A stretch of DNA of 62,950 bases, from the NCBI GenBank assembly GCA_021772135.1, contig JADYXQ010000095.1, forward strand, positions 1 to 62,950. Direction: 5' to 3'. The stretch comes from Candidatus Obscuribacter sp. GTDB lineage: Bacteria; Cyanobacteriota; Vampirovibrionia; Obscuribacterales; Obscuribacteraceae. Shown here piece by piece: positions 17,098-26,305 of the stretch (the first letter of the stretch is position 1; every line of letters starts with the position of its first letter). The notes beneath the pieces are model-generated. The model ran no database searches and was not told the DNA's origin. It saw only the letters and a program-made list of their open reading frames with translations. The position numbers and the translations under genes were made by a program.

Positions 17098-19719
17098 TCA
17101 AACTGTTTTGGCAACACCCACAGGCTCGGGTTCTGGACCACGTTTATTGTCAAATTCGAGTCTGGTTTTAAAATCGTCGGCCAGAACAAGGTAGGCGTCG
17201 TAAGTGCCGCTGCCGTCTTTTTTCTTGAATCCTTTTATAAGCTCTGTGCGCTTCTTCAGCACCAGATCTTTGATTTGCTCATCGGTCAATTCTTTGCCAG
17301 AGACTGTGCGCCACACGGTGAAGGTGCAGCCTTCCCGCCAGCGGCCGCATCCTGCGCCTTTCGGTGTCTGCCGCACTGTACCGGCCTGACATTGAGGGCA
17401 CTGACCCAGTTGACCCAGTGCGTCAGAAGCCGACGAGCCGACCTTACCCGACCCTGGACTGCCCGGCGGCAAAGTCTGGCCCGCAGCCGCGGGCTGAGCG
17501 GCTGCGTCATTGCCACCGATATCATATTGAATTTTTCCTTCTTCATTTAAGAACAAGCGGGCATCATATTTGCCGCTGCCGTCTTTCTTTTTGAAGCCTT
17601 TGATTACTTTGGTCTGGCCATTCGCCACGAGCTCTTTCATTTGCTCTTCAGATAATTCTTTGCCGCGCTGCTCTTTCCAGATCATAAAGGTGCAACCTTC
17701 CTTCCAACGGTTGCAACCGGCACCCTTAGCGGTAATGCGCACGTAGCCTTTTTTACAAAGAGGGCAGGTGCCAAGGCTGCTGCCATCGCTGGGTGGAATA
17801 GAAGCGGCAGAGGAACCGCCGGCGGTGACATCAGGCAAAATGCGGCGTACCAGATCGGCGATATCACTGTCAAAAGATTCGGGCTTGAGCTTGCCATCCT
17901 GCATATCTGCAAGACGTTGTTCCCAGATAGCAGTGAGGGCGATGTCTTTTAGTTCCGCATGCACCTGCCCGATTAAAGCTTTGCCTTTTTCGGTAGGAAG
18001 AAGCGCTTTTTTACTGCGTTCTACATAACCTGTTTGTAGAAGCCTTTCAATAATAGAAGCACGTGTGGCCGGTGTGCCCAGACCTTTTTGTTTCATATAC
18101 GCGGCCAGATCTTCGTCGTCTAACTCCTGGCCGGCATTTTTCATAGCGGTGAGCAAACTGGAATCGTCGTAAGGTTTGGGTGCGCTGGTTTTGCCTTCTT
18201 TCAATTCAACTTTGCGCTTGCCCACTTGCTGGCCTTTGACTAAAGGCGGCAGCTGTTGAGCGTCTTCATCTTTGTCTTTGGCTTTAGTTTTCTTGCCAGG
18301 CTTCTCGCCCGCGACATTTTCATTACCATCTTCTTTTTCATCGTCATTGCTGGCCTTGCTCGATAAGACTGTCCAGCCGATTTCTTTGATGATGAAACCT
18401 TTAGCGCGGAATAAATAATCGGCCATAGTAATAATGGCTGTAGTTTCATCACGCACTTCTGGCGGCAGAAAAATACTGAGAAAACGCGTGGCAACCAGGT
18501 TGTAAACGTTGCGCTGTCTGTCCGGTAAATTCGCCGGTAGAGCATTGTGAGTAGGAATGATAGCGTGGTGATCGGTGAGCTTGCCGTCATCAACGTAACT
18601 CTTGGTCAACTTAGGTCTTATTAAAGCGGCAGTGATACCACCAGGTACGATATTTTCCTGGGCGAATGCTTGAAGCACTTCTTTGGTGGCCAGGGGCCCT
18701 TTTAAAATCACAGACAGAATACGCGGCAACTCTCCCACCATATCGGTAGATAAGTGCCGTGATTCGGTACGGGGATAAGATAGGAGTTTGAATTCTTCGT
18801 ACAAACTTTGAGCAATATTGAGGGTTTCTTGAGCGGTATAACCGAAACGTTTGTTAGCATCTTTTTGCAATGTAAGCAAGTCATAGAGCGCTGGTGCCTT
18901 GGTTTTCTTTTCAGTGGTAATTATTGATTCGACAATACCGTGAGCGGCGGGCTCTACCGCTTTGACTATTGATTGCGCCAGAGTCTTATTATGCAATCTT
19001 GTCTGGGGCTCAACTTCAGCTGTGGCTGGAGTGATGTAGCGGGCCAGAAAACCCGGTTCAAAAGTAGCGAGTATTTCGTAAAACTTTGCTGATTTAAAAG
19101 CATCGATTGCCGTCTGTCGATCAACTATTAAGGCGAGAGTTGGTGTTTGTACCCGACCGATAGTGCACAGTTGATTATTTATGGTGGTGTAGGCGCGGGT
19201 AAAATTAAGACCAATCACCCAGTCTGCTTGCGAACGGGCAGCCGCGGCATCAGCCAGACTATCGAAATCTTTTGATGAACGTAACTTACTCAAACCATCG
19301 CGAATTGCTTCGGCTGTTAGTGAACTGATCCACAGACGCTCAACCGCTTTTTGCACACCGGTCAATTGATAAATTAACCTGAAAATATGTTCGCCTTCGC
19401 GCCCTGCGTCAGTTGCGCAAATGATCGAAGTGGTGGCAGGATTTTGAAATAACTTTTTGATGACATTAAATTGCTGCGCTGATTTTTCAACAACGCGATA
19501 TTTCCATTCAACAGGAATCATGGGCAATTGTTTCAAGCGCCAGGGTTTGCCCCAAGCGGCGTTCATTTCTTCAGGTTCGGCCATGGTGACAAGGTGGCCA
19601 AAAGCATATGTAACAGCATAATCGTTGCCTTCGAAATACCCACCTCGTTTTGTGGTGGCACCGACAACGGCAGCAATATCTTTAGCTACGGACGGCTTTT
19701 CAGCGAGTATGACTTTCAT
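17098..19719 (-). CDS. topB: DNA topoisomerase III with duplicated zinc/repeat C-terminal modules
   Basis: This type IA topoisomerase cuts and rejoins one DNA strand. It has the Toprim start MKVILAEKPSVAKDIA with DAGREGE at about 104-110, the active-site tyrosine Y315 in SYPRTESRHLS, and GLGTPATRASIIERL. The C-terminus holds two copies of a module: a CxxC...C zinc-finger-like unit (CPLCKKG, then GAGCNRWKEGCTF; and CPQCQAG, then GAGCGRWREGCTF), each followed by a topoisomerase-III repeat with IKGFKKKDGSG. A Lys/Asp/Glu-rich insert lies around 455-510. At 873 residues it is longer than E. coli TopB (653). ATG 19719 is preferred over TTG 19728. Confidence 0.92.
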   Translation of the reverse strand: MKVILAEKPSVAKDIAAVVGATTKRGGYFEGNDYAVTYAFGHLVTMAEPEEMNAAWGKPWRLKQLPMIPVEWKYRVVEKSAQQFNVIKKLFQNPATTSIICATDAGREGEHIFRLIYQLTGVQKAVERLWISSLTAEAIRDGLSKLRSSKDFDSLADAAAARSQADWVIGLNFTRAYTTINNQLCTIGRVQTPTLALIVDRQTAIDAFKSAKFYEILATFEPGFLARYITPATAEVEPQTRLHNKTLAQSIVKAVEPAAHGIVESIITTEKKTKAPALYDLLTLQKDANKRFGYTAQETLNIAQSLYEEFKLLSYPRTESRHLSTDMVGELPRILSVILKGPLATKEVLQAFAQENIVPGGITAALIRPKLTKSYVDDGKLTDHHAIIPTHNALPANLPDRQRNVYNLVATRFLSIFLPPEVRDETTAIITMADYLFRAKGFIIKEIGWTVLSSKASNDDEKEDGNENVAGEKPGKKTKAKDKDEDAQQLPPLVKGQQVGKRKVELKEGKTSAPKPYDDSSLLTAMKNAGQELDDEDLAAYMKQKGLGTPATRASIIERLLQTGYVERSKKALLPTEKGKALIGQVHAELKDIALTAIWEQRLADMQDGKLKPESFDSDIADLVRRILPDVTAGGSSAASIPPSDGSSLGTCPLCKKGYVRITAKGAGCNRWKEGCTFMIWKEQRGKELSEEQMKELVANGQTKVIKGFKKKDGSGKYDARLFLNEEGKIQYDIGGNDAAAQPAAAGQTLPPGSPGSGKVGSSASDALGQLGQCPQCQAGTVRQTPKGAGCGRWREGCTFTVWRTVSGKELTDEQIKDLVLKKRTELIKGFKKKDGSGTYDAYLVLADDFKTRLEFDNKRGPEPEPVGVAKTV

Positions 19720-19866
19720 GCTTGGCAACGCTCATTATCTGGTCCGATAATGTTATCGCTTTGCGCTCAGCGGTTCAATCGCTATCTTAGTTGAAGAAAT
19801 GCGCACAATGACGCTATCACGCTTTGATAATTTCGCCTTGATAGTCAAAAGATTGTAGCAAAAAAA

Positions 19867-19880
19867 AGACCGACCGGTCT
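19867..19880. promoter_or_regulatory. NemR-like (TetR-type) operator
   Basis: The inverted repeat AGACCG-AC-CGGTCT, with A on its left and A on its right, matches the known NemR consensus TAGACC-N4-GGTCTA at all but the first base. It lies 51 nt before the start of the flavin-dependent oxidoreductase and overlaps where a -35 element would sit for the TATAAT at 19891. Repression released by electrophiles is a reasonable inference. No TetR-family gene is in the window, so the regulator must be encoded elsewhere. Confidence 0.55.
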
Positions 19881-19890
19881 ATTAGTGTTA

Positions 19891-19896
19891 TATAAT
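19891..19896 (+). promoter_or_regulatory. Probable -10 element (TATAAT)
   Basis: A perfect TATAAT lies 35 nt before ATG 19931. The -35 position falls inside the operator and is a poor match to TTGACA, so activity would depend on context. It fits a promoter repressed by occupancy of the operator. Confidence 0.4.
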
Positions 19897-19930
19897 AGAA
19901 AAAAGTGCCCCTCAAGGTAAAAACGATGCC

Positions 19931-20953
19931 ATGCCAAATTTAGCCAGTACAGCATATTCAATACTTGATTTAGTGCCAGTTCGTGACGACAAAACGCCGG
20001 CTGACGCCATGCAAAACTCTCTTGACCTGGCCCGTAAAGCCGAAGGCTGGCGTTACACCCGTTTCTGGCTGGCGGAACACCATAACATGCCGGGCATTGC
20101 CAGCGCCGCCACGGCTGTTTTAATCGGATACATCGCCGCTGGCACCACTAATATTCGCGTTGGCTCCGGCGGCATCATGTTGCCCAACCATGCACCTCTG
20201 GTCATAGCAGAACAGTTCGGAACTCTTGAAACGCTCTATCCGGGCCGCATTGATCTTGGCCTCGGTCGCGCTCCCGGCACAAGCCCGGCTACAAGCTACG
20301 CTTTGCGCAGACATTTAGAAACCAGAGGTCACGACTTTCCTGAGCTTTTAGCCGAATTGCAGCGTTACCTTGGACCACCGACGGATGATCAAAAAGTGAG
20401 AGCTTACCCAGGCAGCGGCTTGAACGTACCGATCTGGCTTTTGGGATCAAGTGATTTCAGCGCCAGGTTGGCGGCCGACCTCGGACTGCCTTTCGCTTTC
20501 GCCAGTCACTTCGCCCCAGAAGAACTTATGCCCGCGCTGAAGATCTATCGTCAACGGTTTAAACCTTCTGACGTTTTAGACAAACCCTATACCATTGTCG
20601 GCGTTCCGCTAGTGGCCGCAGAGAGCGATGAGAAAGCACAATCTCTTGCTACTACTCCGATGCAGCGCGGCCTGAACTTAATTCGTGGTCAAAATATGAA
20701 ATTGAGGCCGCCTGTAGAAAACATGGACTTGCTCTGGTCCGTTTATGAAAAAGCAGCAGTGCAAAGTAGAATGGCTGTTGCCATCGTCGGTGGTGCCGCC
20801 AGCATAAGAGAGCGGTTAGAGCGCTTGCAAGAAATCACTCAAGCAGATGAGTTTATCTTTGTCTCCGATCTCTATGAGCACGAAGATCGTCTGCGCTCAT
20901 ATGAAATCGCTGCTCAAGTGATGCAACAAAAATCGCTTGCCAAATCAGGTTGA
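19931..20953 (+). CDS. LLM-class flavin-dependent oxidoreductase (luciferase-like)
   Basis: The 340-residue protein has the bacterial-luciferase TIM-barrel pattern of the MsnO8/YhbW group: [18 protein letters not shown] at the start, [16 protein letters not shown] around residues 40-55, [20 protein letters not shown] around 76-95 and [14 protein letters not shown] around 107-120. It probably uses reduced FMN; the substrate is unknown. The gene is monocistronic, preceded by AAGG, a TATAAT and a NemR-like operator, which suggests induction by reactive electrophiles. It converges on the secreted protein at 20969 with a 15-nt gap. Confidence 0.88.
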   Translation: MPNLASTAYSILDLVPVRDDKTPADAMQNSLDLARKAEGWRYTRFWLAEHHNMPGIASAATAVLIGYIAAGTTNIRVGSGGIMLPNHAPLVIAEQFGTLETLYPGRIDLGLGRAPGTSPATSYALRRHLETRGHDFPELLAELQRYLGPPTDDQKVRAYPGSGLNVPIWLLGSSDFSARLAADLGLPFAFASHFAPEELMPALKIYRQRFKPSDVLDKPYTIVGVPLVAAESDEKAQSLATTPMQRGLNLIRGQNMKLRPPVENMDLLWSVYEKAAVQSRMAVAIVGGAASIRERLERLQEITQADEFIFVSDLYEHEDRLRSYEIAAQVMQQKSLAKSG

Positions 20954-20968
20954 TGGCAACTCCCCAAT

Positions 20969-21574
20969 TTATTCAACTTTTAAGCTCTGCCGACATTTTT
21001 CGAATGCAGGCAAGAATTTATCGTAGTAATCTTTGTGCCCGGTAAAACTGAGGGCGTAAACATAGTTTTTTCCCATGGCCATGGCAAACCACTGGTGTAA
21101 ATCTTGGGCTGAGCCAGCGCCTGAAACAACTACCTCTGCTTCTTCAGCCGGTAAGACGCTTAGATTCGATTTCTTGGTTTCAGTCACTGTGGCTTTCAAT
21201 CCCTTTGACTCATACTCGCTTTTTATGGTGGTGACGAAATGACCAAATTCATAACTGAGATCTGGTTGTTCGCCGCTGCCGGGTTTGGACATATAAGTAA
21301 GTTCAATTACCGCCGCTCCTTCACTTTCTTTTTTTATGGCGCGCAAACGACCGCCGCCAATTTCTCTGCCGCTGTACGGTCTTGGTGCCTTCAATTCACT
21401 TACTTCCCAACCATCTGGCAACTGCACTATATATGGGCGAGCGGCGGGATCAAAAGCTTTGACATCCGCCACAGCCTCTTTAGTAAGAACAGTAGCTTCA
21501 GAGGCACTATCAGCCAGTGCGGCCTGCGCAAAGATTACGCTGCCTAAAAGTAGAAAGATTAGTTTGACTATCAT
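20969..21574 (-). CDS. Secreted protein of about 200 residues, PsbP/DUF1795-like pattern
   Basis: The signal peptide is IVKLIFLLLGSVIFAQAAL, probably cut after ALA. The mature part has a mixed alpha/beta pattern with YIVQLPDGWEVSELK, then YALSFTGHKDYYDKFLPAFE and CRQSLKVE at the end. The PxGW...LSFT...FxxxxxSLK layout resembles PsbP or DUF1795 folds, though I cannot confirm it. It is only 17 nt downstream of the ROK kinase start region on the other side of 21592, so the two minus-strand genes may be cotranscribed (ROK first). Confidence 0.6.
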   Translation of the reverse strand: MIVKLIFLLLGSVIFAQAALADSASEATVLTKEAVADVKAFDPAARPYIVQLPDGWEVSELKAPRPYSGREIGGGRLRAIKKESEGAAVIELTYMSKPGSGEQPDLSYEFGHFVTTIKSEYESKGLKATVTETKKSNLSVLPAEEAEVVVSGAGSAQDLHQWFAMAMGKNYVYALSFTGHKDYYDKFLPAFEKCRQSLKVE

Positions 21575-21591
21575 CTAGTTTTACCCTGATC

Positions 21592-22350
21592 CTAAACTAC
21601 GTGCCAACCTGGCTTTTGCAAATCTGCGCGATCTACAGTTTGTTCAGAAAGACCTTCCATGGCCCAGGCTCTGAAGCCTCCGCGAAAGGCCGCATGATTA
21701 TGACCTTTGCGAATGCCGTGAGAAAGGCCACTGGCTCGGGAAGCATTACCACCGCCAATGACCACATAGTCGGCGCGAAAAACACGAGTAAGATTTTCGG
21801 CTGTACTGTTCACCGCAGCATTCCATTTTTTCTTACCCAGGCGCTCCATGCCTTGCTGCCCAAGCACATCACCAAGTGTGCGTTTTTTACTATAACGCAA
21901 TCCACCAAGCTCCAGAGGTAGTACCATTCGCGGACCAATAAAGGCGGCACCAATGCCGGTGCCAAAACCCAGAAAGAGCATGCGTCCGCCTTCGTAACTG
22001 CCAAGTGCCTGCATCACCGCATCATTTAAAATCTTTACCGGCTTGCCGAAAGCCTCCACAAAATTGAAGCCAATCCAACCAGAGCCTAAGTTATGAGGTT
22101 CAGTAGAAGGACCGGCATGACCTACTGGGCCAGGCACGCCGATAGTGATACAGTCATATTGCCAGTCTTCAGTTAAGGCTTTAACACGTTCCACCAGGCC
22201 CACAGGCGTAAACTGTTTGCCAGTCTCACCACTGCGAGGTTCAATTTCACCGCTGGCCAACATTTTGAAGCTCATGCCGCCGATGTCTATGGCTAAAATA
22301 GGCCCATGCTCTGACTTAACTTGTTCAACTGTGGCCTCTTCCTTTTTCAA
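21592..22350 (-). CDS. ROK-family kinase, polyphosphate-glucokinase-like
   Basis: This 252-residue sugar kinase has the phosphate loop ILAIDIGGMSFKML, a second phosphate motif LGFGTGIGAAFI, and the catalytic segment KILNDAVMQALGSYEGG. It lacks the CxCGxxGC zinc motif of ordinary ROK proteins, as polyphosphate glucokinases do, and its length fits that group (about 250-270). It would phosphorylate glucose from polyphosphate or ATP. The TTG start is 10 nt after GGAG. It diverges from the HAD phosphatase at 22511, so a shared control of sugar-phosphate turnover is plausible. Polyphosphate use is inference. Confidence 0.72.
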   Translation of the reverse strand: MKKEEATVEQVKSEHGPILAIDIGGMSFKMLASGEIEPRSGETGKQFTPVGLVERVKALTEDWQYDCITIGVPGPVGHAGPSTEPHNLGSGWIGFNFVEAFGKPVKILNDAVMQALGSYEGGRMLFLGFGTGIGAAFIGPRMVLPLELGGLRYSKKRTLGDVLGQQGMERLGKKKWNAAVNSTAENLTRVFRADYVVIGGGNASRASGLSHGIRKGHNHAAFRGGFRAWAMEGLSEQTVDRADLQKPGWHVV

Positions 22351-22510
22351 AATAATTCGCTCCAGAGTCTAAACATTTCCCTTTTAGTGACGTAAAAGTT
22401 GCCGCTAAGTTGCCGCAGATTATAGAATTCATAAGCTCAGATTGGAACCGTGGCACCACCGTTGCGTCACAAGCCAGAGTAAATCGGCCCGAAGACCTTG
22501 TGGAGTCTAT

Positions 22511-23215
22511 ATGCGGTACCTGGCTCTGGCAACTGACTATGACGGTACACTGGCAACGAAGGGCCAGGTGCAACCGGAGGTAATTGAGGCCCTTCATGCT
22601 TTGAAAAAATCGGGCCGCAAACTTATCCTCGTCACCGGTCGCGAGATGAAAGACCTTTTCATCGCTTTTCCCCCGTATGCCATTTTCGACATGATCGTGG
22701 CAGAAAACGGTGCCGTTCTATTTGATCCCAGAAACAACAGTGAGACACCACTGACGGAGGCACCTTCCGAACCCTTCGTGGCCACCCTTAAGGCCCGCGG
22801 CGTGCAGCCGATCTCCGTTGGGCGGGGTATCGTCGCCACCTGGGAGCCCCACGAGATGACGGTTTTGACCGCTATCCGCGAACTTGGCCTGGAGCTGGAA
22901 ATAATCTTTAACAAGGGTGCAGTTATGATTTTGCCTTCCGGTGTTAATAAGAGCACAGGCCTCAAAGCAGCTTTAGAGGTGATGGACCTGACTTTCGAGT
23001 CGGTGGTGGCCGTGGGCGACGCTGAAAACGATCACACCTTCCTCAAAGCATGCGGTTTTTCCGTGGCGGTACGTAACGCCATCCCTTCAATTAAAGAAAC
23101 AGCGCTTATGGTTACCGAAAGCGAGCGTGGTCAGGGCGTAATTGAGTTGATAAACGAAATGATCGCAAACGACCTGGCAATTGATATCAGTCAGGAGCGC
23201 ATTGCCAAACCCTGA
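22511..23215 (+). CDS. HAD-superfamily phosphatase, Cof/IIB type
   Basis: This 234-residue protein has HAD motif I LATDYDGTLATKG, motif II LILVTGRE, and motif IV VVAVGDAENDHTFLKACGF, with a type IIB cap between about residues 80 and 160. This group dephosphorylates sugar phosphates such as phosphoglycolate, sucrose-6-phosphate or trehalose-6-phosphate. TGGAG lies 5 nt before ATG 22511, so the longer frame from 22442 is rejected. The opposite ROK kinase gene starts 160 nt away, and the pair may act on the same sugar pool. Confidence 0.85.
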   Translation: MRYLALATDYDGTLATKGQVQPEVIEALHALKKSGRKLILVTGREMKDLFIAFPPYAIFDMIVAENGAVLFDPRNNSETPLTEAPSEPFVATLKARGVQPISVGRGIVATWEPHEMTVLTAIRELGLELEIIFNKGAVMILPSGVNKSTGLKAALEVMDLTFESVVAVGDAENDHTFLKACGFSVAVRNAIPSIKETALMVTESERGQGVIELINEMIANDLAIDISQERIAKP

Positions 23216-23223
23216 TAAAATCT

Positions 23224-23247
23224 AGAAGGTGTTTGTGAACCCCTTCT
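23224..23247 (+). other. Weak hairpin after the HAD phosphatase gene
   Basis: A 10-nt arm with one mismatch (AGAAGGTGTT against AACCCCTTCT) and a 4-nt loop lies 8 nt past the stop. There is no T-run, so it is at best a partial terminator or a processing structure. Confidence 0.3.
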
Positions 23248-23304
23248 GGTTGTAAAGCAACAGATTGGGGCTGAACCGAAAACTGAGAGCAAGTGAGCTA
23301 GCGC

Positions 23305-25242
23305 TTGAAATATTGCCCCCACTGCGAAAAAAAGTTTGAAACTCTATGGTCAAAATGTCCTGACGACGGCCATGAACTTGAGCACGAAAAAATCGATCCC
23401 ATGATCGGGCAGGTTTTTGCCGACCAGTATGAAATTCTCTCAGTGTTGGGTACCGGGGGTATGAGCGTTGTCTACCGCGCCCGCCACCGGCTTATGGATC
23501 GGATTGTGGCCATTAAACTTCTGCACGATGATTCAGACAAAGTAGCAATCGAACGCTTTAAACATGAGGCTAAATCGGCCAGCGCTTTAAAGCATCAGAA
23601 CATCATCAGTATTTACGATTTCGGCATCGTTGGTGATCAAGCTTATCTGGTGATGGATTGTCTGGAGGGTAAAAATTTAAGCGAGATTCTGGAAGATGTA
23701 AGGCATTTAGCGGTAGACAGAGCCGTGCACATTTTTCGTCAGACATGTATGGGCCTCGAACATGCGCATAGAAATGGCATTTTGCACCGCGATTTAAAAC
23801 CAAGCAACCTGGTGCTGGTGAAAGGTGAAGATGGTAGCGAGCTGCTCAAAATTGTAGACTTCGGTATCGCCAAATTATTGCCCAATGCCGGCCAGCAACA
23901 AACCCGGTTGACCCAAACCGGCGATATTTTCGGCAGCCCGCTTTACATGAGCCCCGAGCAATGCCAGGCCAAACCCTTAGACAATCGCTCTGATATTTAC
24001 TCTTTTGGTTGTGTTATGTACGAAACGTTAACTGGTGTGGCACCATTGCGCGGTGACACCGCCTACGATACCATGACTATGCACGTCAGTCATACGCCGC
24101 CTGCTTTTAATAAAGTGGTACCCGAACTCAACATCAATAAAAATCTAGAAGCGCTGATTTTTCGCTGCCTGGAAAAGAAACCGGAAGACCGTTATCAAAA
24201 TATTACCGAATTACTGCAAGAAATGCCGACCATTCAACCTGTTTCAGGGTCGGTTAAAGTCAAACCGGTGCAGCATCCGACCAGGCAGAAACAGGAAGTC
24301 AAGTTCTTGCGCTATGCTTTCTGGTCGCTTTTTGCTGTGGTGGCGGCCATATTTTCTTATATGGCCTGTGATAACGGACCCGACCCGGATCATGGCACCG
24401 TGCTCGCCAAAACTATCTGGAACTCGCAGACTACCATTGCCCAGACTTTCATAGATAATCAACTGTTTGAGCCGGCTCGCGCTGTTTTGCTCAGCACCGA
24501 AGACACCGCCCGTCAAAAATTCAGCAACCGCGGCCGCCTGATGACTGCATTGCGCATGCAACGCAGCCTCTATACGAAAGCAAAAATGTTCGACGAACTT
24601 GATGCTACCAATGAAAAAATTGCCAAACTTAATTCTCAAATATTGCTTGATGGCTACAATGCACTGATTAAAGAATTAGATGAACTGGCCCAACCGGCTT
24701 CTCCTTCGCAGACAAGTGTGAAGCGCATTATTGCACCAATTAATCTCACCACAATTGAGCACGTCAGCCGCGGTCTGGCTGGTGCGGCCATGGACAAACA
24801 CGCGGAGTTTTTGCTAATTAAGGCAAGAGATATCTATAAGAACTTGCTGGGCGCACACGACGCGCAGGTGGCCGGCCTTAACATGCTCCTGGCCGAGTGT
24901 TATAGCAGACAACAACGTTTGCCCCAGGCCAGGCCGCTTGTGACAGAAGCCATTGGCATTTACGAAAAAAATTCAGATAAACAGTTTGGGCGCAAAAAAT
25001 TGCTGGCCTTAATCAAATTAGGGCAGCTTGATCGCGACGAAAATAGATACGGTTCCGCCACAACAGAGTTGCAGCAAGCCGTTGCCACGGCCGAAAAGTC
25101 TTTTCCCGAGGACAAATCGCTCTTATACCAGGCATTAAATAGTTACGCTTCGCTGCTCTCTCAAACTAATAAAATTGACGAAGCAAAAAAAATATTTGCC
25201 CGAGCTGATGCAATTTCCAATACAGAGCTCATGAACGAGTAG
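23305..25242 (+). CDS. Ser/Thr protein kinase with N-terminal zinc ribbon, TM helix and TPR region
   Basis: The 645-residue protein starts with a zinc-ribbon-like unit (CPHCEKKFETLWSKCPDDG), then a Hanks-type kinase domain (about 40-310) with GTGGMSVVYRA, catalytic K71, HRDLKPSN (D163), DFGIAK (185) and SPLYMSPEQC. A membrane helix follows at about 333-353 (FWSLFAVVAAIFSYMA), and the extracytoplasmic half contains TPR-like helices. All catalytic residues are present, so it should be active. It probably senses through the TPR part and signals in the cytoplasm. The start is TTG, the only one that keeps the zinc ribbon. The kinase at 31998 is similar in its core. Confidence 0.92.
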   Translation: MKYCPHCEKKFETLWSKCPDDGHELEHEKIDPMIGQVFADQYEILSVLGTGGMSVVYRARHRLMDRIVAIKLLHDDSDKVAIERFKHEAKSASALKHQNIISIYDFGIVGDQAYLVMDCLEGKNLSEILEDVRHLAVDRAVHIFRQTCMGLEHAHRNGILHRDLKPSNLVLVKGEDGSELLKIVDFGIAKLLPNAGQQQTRLTQTGDIFGSPLYMSPEQCQAKPLDNRSDIYSFGCVMYETLTGVAPLRGDTAYDTMTMHVSHTPPAFNKVVPELNINKNLEALIFRCLEKKPEDRYQNITELLQEMPTIQPVSGSVKVKPVQHPTRQKQEVKFLRYAFWSLFAVVAAIFSYMACDNGPDPDHGTVLAKTIWNSQTTIAQTFIDNQLFEPARAVLLSTEDTARQKFSNRGRLMTALRMQRSLYTKAKMFDELDATNEKIAKLNSQILLDGYNALIKELDELAQPASPSQTSVKRIIAPINLTTIEHVSRGLAGAAMDKHAEFLLIKARDIYKNLLGAHDAQVAGLNMLLAECYSRQQRLPQARPLVTEAIGIYEKNSDKQFGRKKLLALIKLGQLDRDENRYGSATTELQQAVATAEKSFPEDKSLLYQALNSYASLLSQTNKIDEAKKIFARADAISNTELMNE

Positions 25243-25408
25243 CACCACCAGCAGTATTGAAGTTTAACTTAAGCACCACAGACTGATAAGCGATACTGGC
25301 GCAATCAGCGCGACGCCTTGCTGTGGGCACATTCAAGCATTGGCGCACACAATTTGATCACAGGGCGAATGTATTATGCATTTACTCTATCTGGTTGGAG
25401 AGAAATAA

Positions 25409-25996
25409 ATGAGCGATCAATTCCATCAACAACAACTTAATCAATATAGAGACAGAGAAGCGGAGTGGTATGCAAAAAGAATGACTATTACCACTAAAGC
25501 TGGAATGTTGCGCCAATATCAGCTGGAAGAACAAGCGCGCGGGTACAAAATTCAGACTCTAGAATTTAAATCACCCGCCTACATACTTAAAAATTTCATC
25601 TACAAAGCTACCCAAAAACCTAAACGTTCTTTGTCCGGTTTGCGACGAATGCAGGGGCGCAGCGTTCTTCTAGCCTTTGTCGGCGGCATTGCTTACGTTG
25701 CTCAAAGTATTTTTTCGTCTGCCACAGATGTGGTTGAAATTGCTTTAGGCAAATTGATGCCGCCACCACAGGCAAGGCGTATGGCGCTGGCCACTGTTTG
25801 CGGAGCAATGCTAATTGCAGCCACCGCTACCGCTCAAGTCGGTCGAAGCATTATTACCCAAACAGCCTCTAGCGCTTCGTCGGATGCATTATATAAAGTA
25901 ACTGTTTCACGTGTTTCGCGTGCTTCACACACAACTACAGCGATATCTTCATTGCATCAGAAAAAACTTGCCCGAGCGATGCACAGTACTCTTTAA
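25409..25996 (+). CDS. Hypothetical membrane protein, 195 residues
   Basis: No family is recognised. The N-terminal 70 residues are hydrophilic and helical (QQLNQYRDREAEWYAKRM), followed by two hydrophobic segments at about 90-110 (LLAFVGGIAYVAQSIFS) and about 127-145 (LATVCGAMLIAATATAQ), and a Ser/Thr/Arg-rich tail. It may be a two-pass inner-membrane protein. GGAGAG precedes the ATG. It lies downstream of the kinase gene with a 166-nt gap in which nothing was seen. Confidence 0.55.
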   Translation: MSDQFHQQQLNQYRDREAEWYAKRMTITTKAGMLRQYQLEEQARGYKIQTLEFKSPAYILKNFIYKATQKPKRSLSGLRRMQGRSVLLAFVGGIAYVAQSIFSSATDVVEIALGKLMPPPQARRMALATVCGAMLIAATATAQVGRSIITQTASSASSDALYKVTVSRVSRASHTTTAISSLHQKKLARAMHSTL

Positions 25997-26011
25997 GGTT
26001 GGTTAAAACAC

Positions 26012-26215
26012 TTAACCGGCATTCTTCATTTCGCGTCTGACCTTGCGCCAGGCATCAAGTTGGATAGCGGCTTCTTGTTTCAGTTGCGCCGCTTTTTCAT
26101 TTTCGCCTTGCTCTGCATACTTGCGCCCGAGCTTGCGAAACCGTCGACCCATTTCAAAACAACAATTACAGTAGATCAATGTCGCCTCATTCGCCCAGTT
26201 CTCATCAGCTTTCAT
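26012..26215 (-). CDS. Small helical hypothetical protein
   Basis: This 67-residue protein contains one TPR-like helix pair (LGRKYAEQGENEKAAQLKQE) and a CNCC cluster at residues 17-20. A strong GGAGGA lies 5 nt before the ATG. No family is recognised; a single TPR-like hairpin suggests a small adaptor. It is convergent with the membrane protein at 25409 with a 15-nt gap. Confidence 0.55.
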   Translation of the reverse strand: MKADENWANEATLIYCNCCFEMGRRFRKLGRKYAEQGENEKAAQLKQEAAIQLDAWRKVRREMKNAG

Positions 26216-26272
26216 AGCATCCTCCTCTTAGTTATGGATACCATGCAGCAGGCAGGACGCAAAAAGAGGGTC

Positions 26273-26305
26273 AGGAGGAACCATTGTGGTTCTTCCTATT
26301 TTTTT
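26273..26305 (+). terminator. Rho-independent-type terminator with no obvious upstream gene
   Basis: An 11-bp stem with one G-T pair (AGGAGGAACCA against TGGTTCTTCCT) and a 3-nt loop is followed by ATTTTTTTG on the plus strand. The preceding plus-strand gene ends at 25996, with a minus-strand gene between, so it may end a long 3' UTR or a short untranslated RNA. Confidence 0.55.
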
